Shown here in pieces: positions 1-5,208 of a stretch of DNA of 5,208 nt. Positions within the stretch are counted from its first letter, which is position 1; each line of letters begins with the position of its first letter. The position numbers and the translations under genes are program-made. This stretch comes from Chloroflexota bacterium (lineage in GTDB: Bacteria; Chloroflexota; Anaerolineae; Caldilineales; Caldilineaceae): the NCBI GenBank assembly GCA_003577365.1, contig QEUY01000343.1, forward strand, positions 1 through 5,208, in the 5' to 3' direction. Below the pieces are notes generated by a model, which ran no database searches, was not told the origin of the DNA, and saw nothing but the letters and a program-made list of their open reading frames with translations.

Positions 1-1
1 C

Positions 2-163
2 AGTGAACTCAACCGCGCCACTCACCTGCTGATCTCGGAAGGGTGGCTCTTCCCCGAAAAGCGCACCATCCCAGTCGATTGGATCCGCGAGGTCGAGGAG
101 GACCGTATCTATCTGGCGGTCAGCGCGCGCGAGCTGGAACGGGTGCCTGCGTATCAGCCCTAA
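2..163 (+). CDS. PRC-barrel / DUF2171-like protein, C-terminal part (5' end outside window)
   Basis: This open frame enters from the left edge and ends at TAA 161-163, giving 53 visible residues. The visible segment has the pattern of a PRC-barrel/DUF2171-like C-terminus: a short strand (THLLISEGWLF), a charged turn (PEKR), the strand TIPVDWIREVEED, then RIYLAVSARELERVPAY. An 'IPv.wI..ve.d.iyL' core followed by a 'LP.Y'-type end is typical of these small beta-barrel domains, which are common as one or two copies in uncharacterised Chloroflexota and cyanobacterial proteins. The family link is from pattern recognition, not a search. The molecular role is unknown; PRC barrels are generally small interaction or adaptor domains. 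The gene converges on the ABC-importer operon, 131 bases away, and is unlikely to be functionally linked to it. The start and N-terminal domains cannot be seen. Confidence 0.68.
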   Translation, partial: SELNRATHLLISEGWLFPEKRTIPVDWIREVEEDRIYLAVSARELERVPAYQP

Positions 164-178
164 CCAGCCCCAGCCCCA

Positions 179-210
179 CCCATCGCCCTGCACCGGCAAC
201 GGTCGATGGG
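179..210. repeat. Small bulged hairpin with GNRA-type loop after the PRC gene
   Basis: The arms CCCATCG (179-185) and CGATGGG (204-210) pair perfectly. Inside them ACCG (192-195) pairs with CGGT (200-203) around the loop GCAA, a GNRA tetraloop. A 6-base bulge (186-191) separates the two stems on the left side. It begins 15 bases after the stop of the upstream gene, so it may be part of that mRNA's 3' end. No U-tract follows it on the + strand, so I do not call it an intrinsic terminator. Confidence 0.35.
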
Positions 211-213
211 GCC

Positions 214-274
214 AGGGCCGCTTCGAGTCCACCGCTGCTTCGAGTCTACCGGGGGCCGGACTCGAAGCGGCCCT
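214..274. terminator. Perfect 17-bp inverted repeat between convergent genes, probable bidirectional transcript end
   Basis: The left arm 214-230 and right arm 258-274 are exact reverse complements over 17 bp (left arm AGGGCCGCTTCGAGTCC), with a 27-base loop. It lies between the stop of the + strand gene (163) and the stop of the - strand operon (295), where a shared terminator is expected. Neither strand has a strong U-tract after the stem. On + the sequence continues CTTGTATGC, and on - it continues GGCCCC, so termination may need a factor, or the stem may protect 3' ends instead. The loop holds a second copy of GCTTCGAGTC (237-246), which could pair with the right arm in place of the left arm. 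Confidence 0.55.
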
Positions 275-294
275 CTTGTATGCTGGATGGACTT

Positions 295-1194
295 TTATCC
301 CTTGACAGAACCGGTCAGCGTAGCGACGAAATGGCGCTGGCTGTAGGCATAGAGCGCCAGGGGAACCAGCGCCGCTACGATCGACGCCGCGATCACCACC
401 GGCCGCGCATAGACATCGGCCACGCTCAAGTTGTTGAGCCGGGCGATAGCGGGCATCAGCAGTTGCTTAGCATCGTCGGTGATGATGATCTGCGGCCAGA
501 GCAGTTCATTCCAAGCGCCGCGCAGTGACAGCGTCGCCAGCACCAACACCGCGGCCTTCATCGTGGGCAACACCACACGCCAAAAGAGGGTGAACTCGTT
601 GCACCCGTCCATGCGCCCGGCCTCCATCATCTCGGTAGGCACGACCAGCATAAACTGGCGCATGAGGAAGATGCCGAACGCGCCGCCGCCGACCGCAGGC
701 AGGATCAACCCCCAGTAGTTGTTGACCAGCCCCAACTGGCGCAGCACGATAAAACGCGGCACGAGCATGGTCTGTGTGGGCAGCAGCATCACGCCCAAGA
801 TCAGCAGAAAGAGCAAGTTGCGCCCCGGAAAACGCAACTTGGCCAAGGTGTAGCCGGCCAGGGCCGAGGCCAGCGTCCCCAGCACCGTGATCGCCGTCAC
901 CACGGTGACCGAGTTGAGGATGTAGCGTTGGAAGCCATAGCGCGTCCACATCAACTCATACAGCACAGTCGTGAACGCCTCAGGGATGGGCCACATAGGG
1001 TTCATATAGACGTCGACACGGTTGAAACTCCAGCCCACGATGCAGAAAAAGGGCCACAGGAAGAGCAGCGCCAGCACAGACGCAAGCAGCGTATTGACGA
1101 TGTAGCGCAGGCGAAAGAGACCAATGGCCGGCTTGCCCTGAACAGTGACCGGCGCGGAGGAACTTTGCGTCGCTTGGGTGACATCAATGGACAT
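295..1194 (-). CDS. Carbohydrate ABC transporter permease, MalG/UgpE type
   Basis: This is one of the two membrane subunits of an importer for a sugar or related solute (binding-protein-dependent transport inner-membrane component family). The 299-residue length is normal for MalG-type proteins. Hydrophobic segments lie near residues 34-58, 94-117, 126-148, 156-178, 211-230 and 264-285, giving six membrane spans. The EAA loop that docks onto the ATPase is at 191-210 (EAGRMDGCNEFTLFWRVVLP), with the conserved E, D, G and LP. The C-terminus QRHFVATLTGSVKG is the usual MalG-family ending. I chose ATG 1194 because GGGAGG lies 8 bases upstream; the open frame runs further upstream only as an antiparallel overlap with the preceding permease gene. 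Only 13 bases separate it from that gene's stop codon, and the ribosome site overlaps that stop, so the two are probably translationally coupled. The substrate cannot be read from this subunit. Confidence 0.95.
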   Translation of the reverse strand: MSIDVTQATQSSSAPVTVQGKPAIGLFRLRYIVNTLLASVLALLFLWPFFCIVGWSFNRVDVYMNPMWPIPEAFTTVLYELMWTRYGFQRYILNSVTVVTAITVLGTLASALAGYTLAKLRFPGRNLLFLLILGVMLLPTQTMLVPRFIVLRQLGLVNNYWGLILPAVGGGAFGIFLMRQFMLVVPTEMMEAGRMDGCNEFTLFWRVVLPTMKAAVLVLATLSLRGAWNELLWPQIIITDDAKQLLMPAIARLNNLSVADVYARPVVIAASIVAALVPLALYAYSQRHFVATLTGSVKG

Positions 1195-1202
1195 CGCGGT
1201 TG

Positions 1203-1208
1203 CCTCCC
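1203..1208 (-). promoter_or_regulatory. Ribosome binding site overlapping the upstream stop codon
   Basis: On the - strand the stop TAG (1210-1208) of the first permease runs directly into GGAGG (1207-1203), so GGGAGG shares its first G with the stop. The spacer to ATG 1194 is 8 bases. This fixes the start of the MalG-type gene and suggests that ribosomes finishing one permease start the other, keeping the two subunits at equal amounts. Confidence 0.8.
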
Positions 1209-2158
1209 TAATCAAGTTCGCCGATGTTATAGAACTTGAGCTGAACGATGGTAATGACCACGGCGATGATAAAGACCAGCCAGCCGATGGCTGTGGCATA
1301 GCCCATGCGAAACTGGTTAAAGGCCTGCCACACAATGTAGGGCATAAAGAACCAGCCCTGGCCTGCCGGCCCCCCATATCCCGTGCCGCTGCCGGTGAAG
1401 AAGACATAGGGAACCTCATAGGCGGTCAGCGAACCGGCAGCCGCCGTGATCGAGATATAGGCAAAGACGGGTTTGAGCAGCGGCAGCGTGACAAAGCGCG
1501 CCTTCTGCCAGCCATTAGCCCCATCCACAGTCGCCGCCTCCAGCACCGACTTGTCCAGACCGCTCAACCCTGCGATCAGATAGACGGCGTGGTTGCCCAT
1601 ATACTGCCAGAAGGCGAGAAAGAGCAGCATCGGCATGATCAGCCGTGGCGTCGATAGCCAGGGGATGCGCGCATCGCCGCCCAGCGCCAGCCACAGTTCA
1701 TTGGCAAAGCCGCGGCTCTCGTTGAAGAACCATGCGCCGACCACGCCCATGGTCACACCCGGCAGCACCGCGGGGATAAAGAAGGCCGTGCGGAAAAAAC
1801 CGCGTGCCCAGAGATAGGCGGAGGTCAGCAGCAACGCCAGCAGAAACGCTGCCGGCATCTGTGTGGCCAAACTGCCGACGGTGTAATAGGCGAAGTTCTT
1901 GAGCGCGACCCCCAGTCGCGCATCGCTGAAGGCTTCGGCGTAGTTCTCCACCCCAATCCAGGCCCACTGGCCGGTATAGCCGACAGATTCCTGAAACCCC
2001 ATGGTAATGGCGCGCAGCATGGGGTAGAGCGTGAAGACCGCAAAGGTGAGAAAGAAGGGGGAGACAAACAGATAGGGCGTCCATTTGCGCTGGTCCGCAA
2101 AGAAATGCGCAACCTGGGCAAATAGACCTCGGCGTCGAGGTTGAGCGATTACGGCCAT
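1208..2158 (-). CDS. Carbohydrate ABC transporter permease, MalF/UgpA type
   Basis: This is the first of the two channel subunits of the importer, in the MalF/UgpA/LacF-like branch without MalF's large periplasmic loop. From ATG 2158 it has 316 residues. The N-terminus is basic (PRRRG), then hydrophobic segments occur near residues 28-50, 86-112, 121-143, 172-197, 231-250 and 285-308. The EAA loop sits at about 207-226 (EAATVDGANGWQKARFVTLP), with all key residues present. Start choice: GGAG at 2171-2168 is 9 bases from ATG 2158 but only 3 from the in-frame ATG 2164, so I prefer 2158. A still earlier in-frame ATG at 2215 would encode a 19-residue extension running through a terminator-like stem and has no good ribosome site. 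It sits between the binding-protein gene and the second permease in one operon. Confidence 0.94.
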   Translation of the reverse strand: MAVIAQPRRRGLFAQVAHFFADQRKWTPYLFVSPFFLTFAVFTLYPMLRAITMGFQESVGYTGQWAWIGVENYAEAFSDARLGVALKNFAYYTVGSLATQMPAAFLLALLLTSAYLWARGFFRTAFFIPAVLPGVTMGVVGAWFFNESRGFANELWLALGGDARIPWLSTPRLIMPMLLFLAFWQYMGNHAVYLIAGLSGLDKSVLEAATVDGANGWQKARFVTLPLLKPVFAYISITAAAGSLTAYEVPYVFFTGSGTGYGGPAGQGWFFMPYIVWQAFNQFRMGYATAIGWLVFIIAVVITIVQLKFYNIGELD

Positions 2159-2167
2159 AGTCATGGT

Positions 2168-2171
2168 CTCC
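2168..2171 (-). promoter_or_regulatory. Ribosome binding site that decides the MalF-type start
   Basis: The - strand reads TGGAGACCATGACTATGGCC. GGAG leaves 3 bases before the first ATG (2164) and 9 before the second (2158), so the second fits better. Either choice alters the protein by only two residues. The site lies about 10 bases after the TTTT that ends the upstream stem-loop, so ribosome loading and the hairpin are physically close. Confidence 0.55.
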
Positions 2172-2176
2172 AGATG

Positions 2177-2212
2177 AAAACCGAGCAGGGAGGGGTCGCT
2201 CTCCCTGCTCGG
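2177..2212 (-). terminator. Intercistronic stem-loop with T-tract between binding-protein and permease genes
   Basis: Bases 2212-2201 and 2192-2181 pair over 12 perfect bp (arm CCGAGCAGGGAG on the - strand) around an 8-base loop. They are followed on the - strand by TTTT (2180-2177). This is the form of an intrinsic terminator, placed 55 bases after the binding-protein stop and just before the permease ribosome site. In many ABC-importer operons such an element lets most transcripts end after the binding-protein gene and blocks 3' decay, so the binding protein is made in excess over the channel. The T-tract is short, so partial read-through is likely. Confidence 0.75.
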
Positions 2213-2267
2213 CATGGTCTCAGGCGCTCACACGGAAATCGATCCGATGGGTACCGTCCGGCATCCG

Positions 2268-3635
2268 CTACTGGTTCTGCGCAATCGTGTCGCGCGCGTT
2301 CTTTTCGGCGGTGGCAATCGCCTCGTCCAGCGACAGTTCGCCGGTCCAGACCAACGGGAACTGCTCGTTCCACGCCGTCACCACCGTGTTGGTCGTCCAG
2401 TCCTCGGCATAGCCCGGCAGGTCCAGCGCAGATTCGATAAAGACTTCACCGGCTACCTGGCCGCCCACAAACGGCTCTGCCTCGTGGAAGGCTTGGCCCT
2501 CCCAAGAGCTAACCACCGGCGGCAGGATGCCTGTCTCGACAAAGCGAGTCTCCAACTGTCCTTCGGTGTTGTCGAAATAGAGATAGAGCATCACATCCAG
2601 CGCCTTGGTGGCATTGGGGGACATCTTGGGCACGGAACAGGCCGTGCCGCCCCACGTCCCTGTGTGGATGCCCTCGGCCTCGAAATCGGGGATGCGCATG
2701 ATGCGGATCGGCGAATTGGCCAGGAACTCGGCGTCATCCGCCGTGCCCTGCTTGAAGATGCCATAAAGCCAGTCGGGCGCTAGTTGGCTCATGACCTGGC
2801 CGCTCTTGGTCATGGCGACATGGTTCGACCAGTCGCGGTCCACCTGGAACGGCTTGAAACGCAGCCAGTCTTCGACGACCTCCTTAAAGCGCGGGTCGCT
2901 CAACATCGGCTCGCCGTTCTCATCAGTCCACCAAAAGCCCTTTTGCATCATGCGCGCCGGCAGATGGGTGTCGCTCTTGCCGTCCATGATCGGATAGCGG
3001 GGCTGCCCGTCGGCCATCGTCAGTTCGAGCTTGGAGCAGGCATTGAAGAGATCATCCCACGTGACTACCTGGGAGAGGTCCACGCCCGCTTCCTGCCAGG
3101 CGGTGTCGTGATAGAGCATCACCAGCGGATGCACATCGTGCGGCGCGCCGTAGATCTGGCCTTCCTTGGTGAAGCGCGCAAAACGGCTTTCGAGCGCATC
3201 GCCCGCATAGGGGCTGGCCGCCAGCGCATCATTCAGGGGGATAAAGGGGATCGCCTCGGCCCCGCCCTTGAAATAGAGCACGACGTCGCCGGCGTTTTGC
3301 TCCAGGATATCAGGGAACCCGGAGCCCGACATCAAGGTCGCCGGGAACTTGGCATTCATCGTGTCACGGTCGAGGATCTCAAACTTGAAGTCGATGCTGA
3401 ACTTCTCGTTGAGTTCGTCGACGCGGCGCTCATACTCCGGTTTGTGGTTCTCGGCTTGGAACCAGAACAAGATCGGGGTTCCCTCTGCGCTGGGTGCGGC
3501 GCCTGCGCTTTCGCCGGCTTGCGGCGCAGCCCCCGAAGGAGCAGCCGAAGGCGCACACGCGGCCAGGGCCAGCCCCGCGCCCAACAGACCGCTTCGCTTC
3601 AAAAAATCACGCCGATTGAGAGTGCCCTGCTTCAT
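2268..3635 (-). CDS. Extracellular carbohydrate-binding lipoprotein of an ABC importer (SBP family 1)
   Basis: This 455-residue protein captures the transported sugar outside the membrane and delivers it to the two permeases. Its N-terminus combines a Tat motif (NRRDFLK, residues 7-13) with a hydrophobic stretch and a lipobox LAAC, placing the lipid-modified Cys at 27. An Ala/Pro/Ser/Gly linker follows to about residue 52. The mature part begins PILFWFQ and has the usual family pattern: FPDILEQN (107-114), IYGAPHDVHPLVMLYH (161-176), then EAGVD and TWDDLFNACSKL, and aromatic residues FWW at 234-236. Length and layout match COG1653/SBP_bac_1 solute binders. The ligand cannot be assigned from the sequence; an oligosaccharide or polyol is likely. 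I chose ATG 3635 because AGGAGG lies about 10 bases upstream and the signal peptide starts there. It is the first gene of the operon. No ATPase gene follows. Confidence 0.93.
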   Translation of the reverse strand: MKQGTLNRRDFLKRSGLLGAGLALAACAPSAAPSGAAPQAGESAGAAPSAEGTPILFWFQAENHKPEYERRVDELNEKFSIDFKFEILDRDTMNAKFPATLMSGSGFPDILEQNAGDVVLYFKGGAEAIPFIPLNDALAASPYAGDALESRFARFTKEGQIYGAPHDVHPLVMLYHDTAWQEAGVDLSQVVTWDDLFNACSKLELTMADGQPRYPIMDGKSDTHLPARMMQKGFWWTDENGEPMLSDPRFKEVVEDWLRFKPFQVDRDWSNHVAMTKSGQVMSQLAPDWLYGIFKQGTADDAEFLANSPIRIMRIPDFEAEGIHTGTWGGTACSVPKMSPNATKALDVMLYLYFDNTEGQLETRFVETGILPPVVSSWEGQAFHEAEPFVGGQVAGEVFIESALDLPGYAEDWTTNTVVTAWNEQFPLVWTGELSLDEAIATAEKNARDTIAQNQ

Positions 3636-3645
3636 AGCGTCTATT

Positions 3646-3651
3646 CCTCCT
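3646..3651 (-). promoter_or_regulatory. Strong ribosome binding site of the binding-protein gene
   Basis: AGGAGG on the - strand (3651-3646) sits 10 bases before ATG 3635. It is a full consensus match, stronger than the permease GGAG, in line with a need for more binding protein than channel. It rejects the longer open frame reaching 3884, which would remove the export signal from the N-terminus. Confidence 0.8.
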
Positions 3652-3683
3652 CTGGAATGGGGCAACGTCGCGCGTCTGCCCGT

Positions 3684-3710
3684 ATGATACGAATTGAACG
3701 ATCGCGTCAA
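3684..3710 (-). promoter_or_regulatory. Candidate promoter P1 for the ABC-importer operon
   Basis: On the - strand a -35-like TTGACG (3710-3705) is followed after 15 bases by a -10-like TATCAT (3689-3684). Both hexamers match the housekeeping consensus at 5 of 6 positions, but the spacer is about two bases shorter than ideal, which often marks an activator-dependent promoter. The predicted start is near 3677, giving a leader of about 42 bases. The -10 lies within the small palindrome GTAT-G-ATAC (3682-3690). Confidence 0.45.
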
Positions 3711-3744
3711 CGGCTGGCGAACAAGGTGTATCGGCCTCAGTTTG

Positions 3745-3772
3745 TCTATAGAAAAACACTTGGGCAGCCCAA
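3745..3772 (-). promoter_or_regulatory. Weaker candidate promoter P2 for the ABC-importer operon, with palindrome at -35
   Basis: The - strand reads TTGGGC (3772-3767), a 16-base spacer and TATAGA (3750-3745). The -10 is reasonable and the -35 matches only TTG plus the last C. The -35 is half of a compact palindrome, TTGGGC-A-GCCCAA (3760-3772), which could be a regulator site. I rank it below P1 because the -35 is poor. Confidence 0.25.
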
Positions 3773-3782
3773 AAAGGCCAAC

Positions 3783-3811
3783 TTGTGAGAGAGTCCATTT
3801 CAATGTATCAT
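3783..3811 (+). promoter_or_regulatory. Candidate promoter of the divergent regulator gene
   Basis: On the + strand TTGTGA (3783-3788), a 17-base spacer and TATCAT (3806-3811) form a housekeeping-type promoter with ideal spacing (4 of 6 and 5 of 6 matches). The predicted start is near 3818, giving a leader of about 72 bases before ATG 3890. The -10 region TTCAATGTATCAT (3799-3811) closely resembles that of P1 on the other strand (TTCAATTCGTATCAT), so both divergent promoters may answer to the same factor. Confidence 0.45.
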
Positions 3812-3896
3812 GGCGGCAACGCCGGGTAAAGGACAAGAGTCCCGAAAAAGTCCCATGATCGTCCCATCCCACCCCACCCACCATTCGCCATGATAC
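3805..3896. repeat. 11-bp inverted repeat bracketing the regulator leader, right arm on the start codon
   Basis: GTATCATGGCG at 3805-3815 on + recurs exactly on the - strand at 3896-3886, so the arms are an inverted repeat separated by 70 bases. The left arm contains the candidate -10 and the right arm contains ATG 3890-3892. A third copy of the GTATCAT core lies on - at 3690-3684 in P1. As the left arm is upstream of the predicted transcript start, this is more likely a DNA site than an RNA stem. Confidence 0.4.
3839..3865 (+). repeat. Three GTCCC direct repeats with an 11-bp period
   Basis: GTCCC occurs at 3839-3843, 3850-3854 and 3861-3865, exactly 11 bases apart, so all copies face nearly the same side of the helix. 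The second and third extend to GTCCCAT. They lie in the untranslated leader of the regulator gene, in a C-rich stretch with no Shine-Dalgarno sequence. Tandem half-sites with an 11-bp period are the usual layout of sites bound by head-to-tail response-regulator dimers, but the repeats are short and could be chance in C-rich DNA. Confidence 0.35.
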
Positions 3897-5170
3897 CCGA
3901 TCCCGCGGCCCTTCCCGATCGGGAGGTGTTCGTCGGCTGGGTACACGACGCGCTGACCCACCTCTACGACACCCATTTCCTGAACAAACACCCGCTGGCC
4001 GGCCTGCTCGCCGGCATGCCGCCCAGTGGCGCGCTATCCGATACCACCCAGCGCAGCCAAGCGCTGCGCCGTCTGTTGGTAGACGCTATCCGCGCCCTGC
4101 GCCCCGCGCCGGGCACGCCCGCCCAGTCACCCGACTGGCGCGGCCATCACATCCTGGAGATGCGCTATATCGAAGGGCTGACCCCCGTCGAGACCATGGA
4201 GCGGCTGGCGCTGAGCAAGAGCCATTACTTCCGCGAACAGGCGCGCGTGGTCGATGCGGTGGCCGATCTCCTGTGGGCGCAAGTCGTGGCGCGGCCCTCG
4301 CCGGCCCTGCTCAACGGCACGGTGGACAGCAGCCGCAGCACGCTGGCCCAGGCTGAGGTCGAACGGCTCTGCGCTCAGGCCACCTGGGAAGGAGTTGACC
4401 TGGCTAGTCTGATCACCGCCCTGCGCCCGGTGATCGAATCGTTGGGCGCGGCCAACGACGTCACGCTGCAGGTAGCTCTCGCTGCGCCCTTCCCCATTGC
4501 CCAAGGCAACCGCACGCTCCTGCGCCAATCAATCCTCAATGTGGTGAGCTACGCCCTGGATATGGCCCAGGGCGGCGTGCTGCGCATCCAACCCATCAGC
4601 CAGGAGGGCGAGGCGGGGTTCGCCATCCGCGCCGAACGCTCTGCGCCCGGCCTGGCGATCGAGACGCGGCGGCAAGGCGTGGGGCTGGAGATCGCACGGC
4701 AGCTTGTCGAGGCCATGCGCGGGCGCTTGGTTTGGCGACAAGGAGCCGCCGAGTGGGAGGCGCGACTGCTGTGGCCTATGGCAGCCGGCCAAACCCTGCT
4801 GGTCATCGATGACAACCGCGCCTTTATCGACCTGATCCGGCGCTATCTGTCCGGCAGTGCCTGGCAGGTATTGGGTGCAGGCAACGGCCATGAAGCGCGC
4901 CGGCTCGTCGCCGAGCAGCCGGTCAGCACCATCGTGCTGGACATCATGATGCCGGAGGAAGACGGCTGGGAACTGCTGCGCACGCTGCGTGCCACCGAGG
5001 CCACGCGCGACACCCCGATCATCGTCAGTTCGGTGCTCAACGAGCCGCAGCTTGCTCGGATGTTGGGCGCGGATGGCTATCTGCCCAAACCGGTGACGCC
5101 TCAGGCCCTGTTGCAGGCGCTGGACGCCAGCCGGGCTTCAGCGCCTTCATCACCGCAGCCACCGTCTTAA
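3890..5170 (+). CDS. Response regulator with sigma-region-4-like HTH, degenerate HATPase-like domain and C-terminal receiver
   Basis: This soluble 426-residue protein has no signal peptide or membrane span. Residues 11-70 form a helical module (LTHLYDTHFLNKHPLAGLL), and 85-130 resemble a sigma region 4-type HTH (RYIEGLTPVETMERLALSKS then YFREQARVVDAVADLLW). Residues 170-296 look like a histidine-kinase ATPase fold: the helix around LLRQSILNVVSYALD (210-224) fits the N-box region, and GVGLEIARQLVEAMRG (263-278) is a good G2 box. The Mg-binding Asn appears replaced by Tyr221, the G1 Asp is missing near 249-254, and no HisKA phospho-acceptor helix is seen, so kinase activity is doubtful. Residues 302-411 are a complete receiver: D307/D308, phospho-acceptor D351 (LDIMMP), S381 and K400. 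ATG 3890 is the first possible start after an in-frame stop at 3827, and it has no Shine-Dalgarno sequence. It is divergent from the importer operon and may regulate it. The receiver call is secure, the HATPase call good, and DNA binding is inference. Confidence 0.88.
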   Translation: MIPDPAALPDREVFVGWVHDALTHLYDTHFLNKHPLAGLLAGMPPSGALSDTTQRSQALRRLLVDAIRALRPAPGTPAQSPDWRGHHILEMRYIEGLTPVETMERLALSKSHYFREQARVVDAVADLLWAQVVARPSPALLNGTVDSSRSTLAQAEVERLCAQATWEGVDLASLITALRPVIESLGAANDVTLQVALAAPFPIAQGNRTLLRQSILNVVSYALDMAQGGVLRIQPISQEGEAGFAIRAERSAPGLAIETRRQGVGLEIARQLVEAMRGRLVWRQGAAEWEARLLWPMAAGQTLLVIDDNRAFIDLIRRYLSGSAWQVLGAGNGHEARRLVAEQPVSTIVLDIMMPEEDGWELLRTLRATEATRDTPIIVSSVLNEPQLARMLGADGYLPKPVTPQALLQALDASRASAPSSPQPPS

Positions 5171-5208
5171 CCACTTCGCCTAACTCCAGCCCGCCGGCCC
5201 GCTCGATC

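Noticed and set aside
43..528. A 161-codon + strand open frame across the left intergenic region
   Set aside because: It overlaps the PRC-type gene in another frame, runs through the 17-bp inverted repeat and into the antisense of the permease, and has no domain-like features.
1195..1419. N-terminal extension of the MalG-type permease (75 extra codons)
   Set aside because: It overlaps the preceding permease gene in another frame, has a non-conserved Ser/Pro-rich composition, and a good ribosome site supports ATG 1194.
3694..3710. TTGA-N9-TCAA as a LacI-type operator at P1
   Set aside because: Only the outer four bases on each side are symmetrical. The interior, including CGATCG, is off-centre, and no LacI-family gene is in the window.
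2784..3788. A 334-codon open frame on the + strand opposite the binding-protein gene
   Set aside because: It is antisense to a clear SBP with signal peptide and family motifs. Its translation is rich in Arg/His/Ala with no recognisable domain, as expected of a GC-rich shadow frame, and it crosses the operon's promoter region.
3636..3884. N-terminal extension of the binding protein (83 extra codons)
   Set aside because: It would bury the Tat/lipobox signal inside the protein and run over the promoter candidates. AGGAGG before ATG 3635 settles the start.
5032..5207. Open - strand frame entering from the right edge, ending in a TGA near 5032
   Set aside because: The part nearest the edge looks somewhat protein-like (LELGEVVKTVAAVMKAL), so a convergent gene could end here. 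However, it would overlap the receiver-coding sequence by about 135 bases and becomes low-quality shadow sequence, and too little is visible to name a family. Sequence to the right of the window would decide it.
1..5208. Mobile elements, CRISPR arrays, tRNA or rRNA genes
   Set aside because: No transposase or integrase motifs, regularly spaced long repeats, or tRNA/rRNA-like segments were seen on either strand.

Overview
The window is about 60% GC or more by eye and densely coding. The gene families suggest a Chloroflexota (Anaerolineae/Caldilinea-like) bacterium: a Tat-exported sugar-binding lipoprotein, MalF/MalG-type permeases without their own ATPase, a PRC-barrel-type protein, and a soluble regulator joining an HTH-like domain, an ATPase-like fold and a receiver domain. 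This lineage is inferred from gene style only; no rRNA or other marker is present.

Layout from left to right. Positions 2-163 (+) hold the last 53 codons of a PRC-barrel/DUF2171-like protein. Positions 164-294 separate it from a convergent operon and hold two hairpins, one of them a perfect 17-bp inverted repeat that is the likely two-way transcript end. Positions 295-3635 (-) are a three-gene carbohydrate ABC-importer operon. In transcription order these are a substrate-binding lipoprotein (2268-3635), a MalF/UgpA-type permease (1208-2158) and a MalG/UgpE-type permease (295-1194). A 12-bp GC-rich stem followed by TTTT lies between the binding-protein gene and the permeases and looks like a leaky terminator. 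Positions 3636-3889 are a divergent intergenic region with candidate promoters in both directions, three copies of GTATCAT and an 11-bp-periodic GTCCC repeat. Positions 3890-5170 (+) encode a 426-residue regulator with a sigma-region-4-like HTH, a degenerate HATPase_c-like domain without a phospho-acceptor His domain, and an intact C-terminal receiver domain. The last 38 bases (5171-5208) have no assignable feature.

How the genes work together: the lipoprotein captures a sugar or oligosaccharide outside the membrane and the two permeases form the channel. The ATPase must come from elsewhere in the genome, because no ABC ATPase is next to the operon. The divergent regulator shares the control region and is a reasonable, unproven, candidate for controlling the transporter or itself. 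Nothing here looks like a mobile element, CRISPR array or RNA gene. The most unusual items are the regulator's architecture and the repeats between it and the importer.
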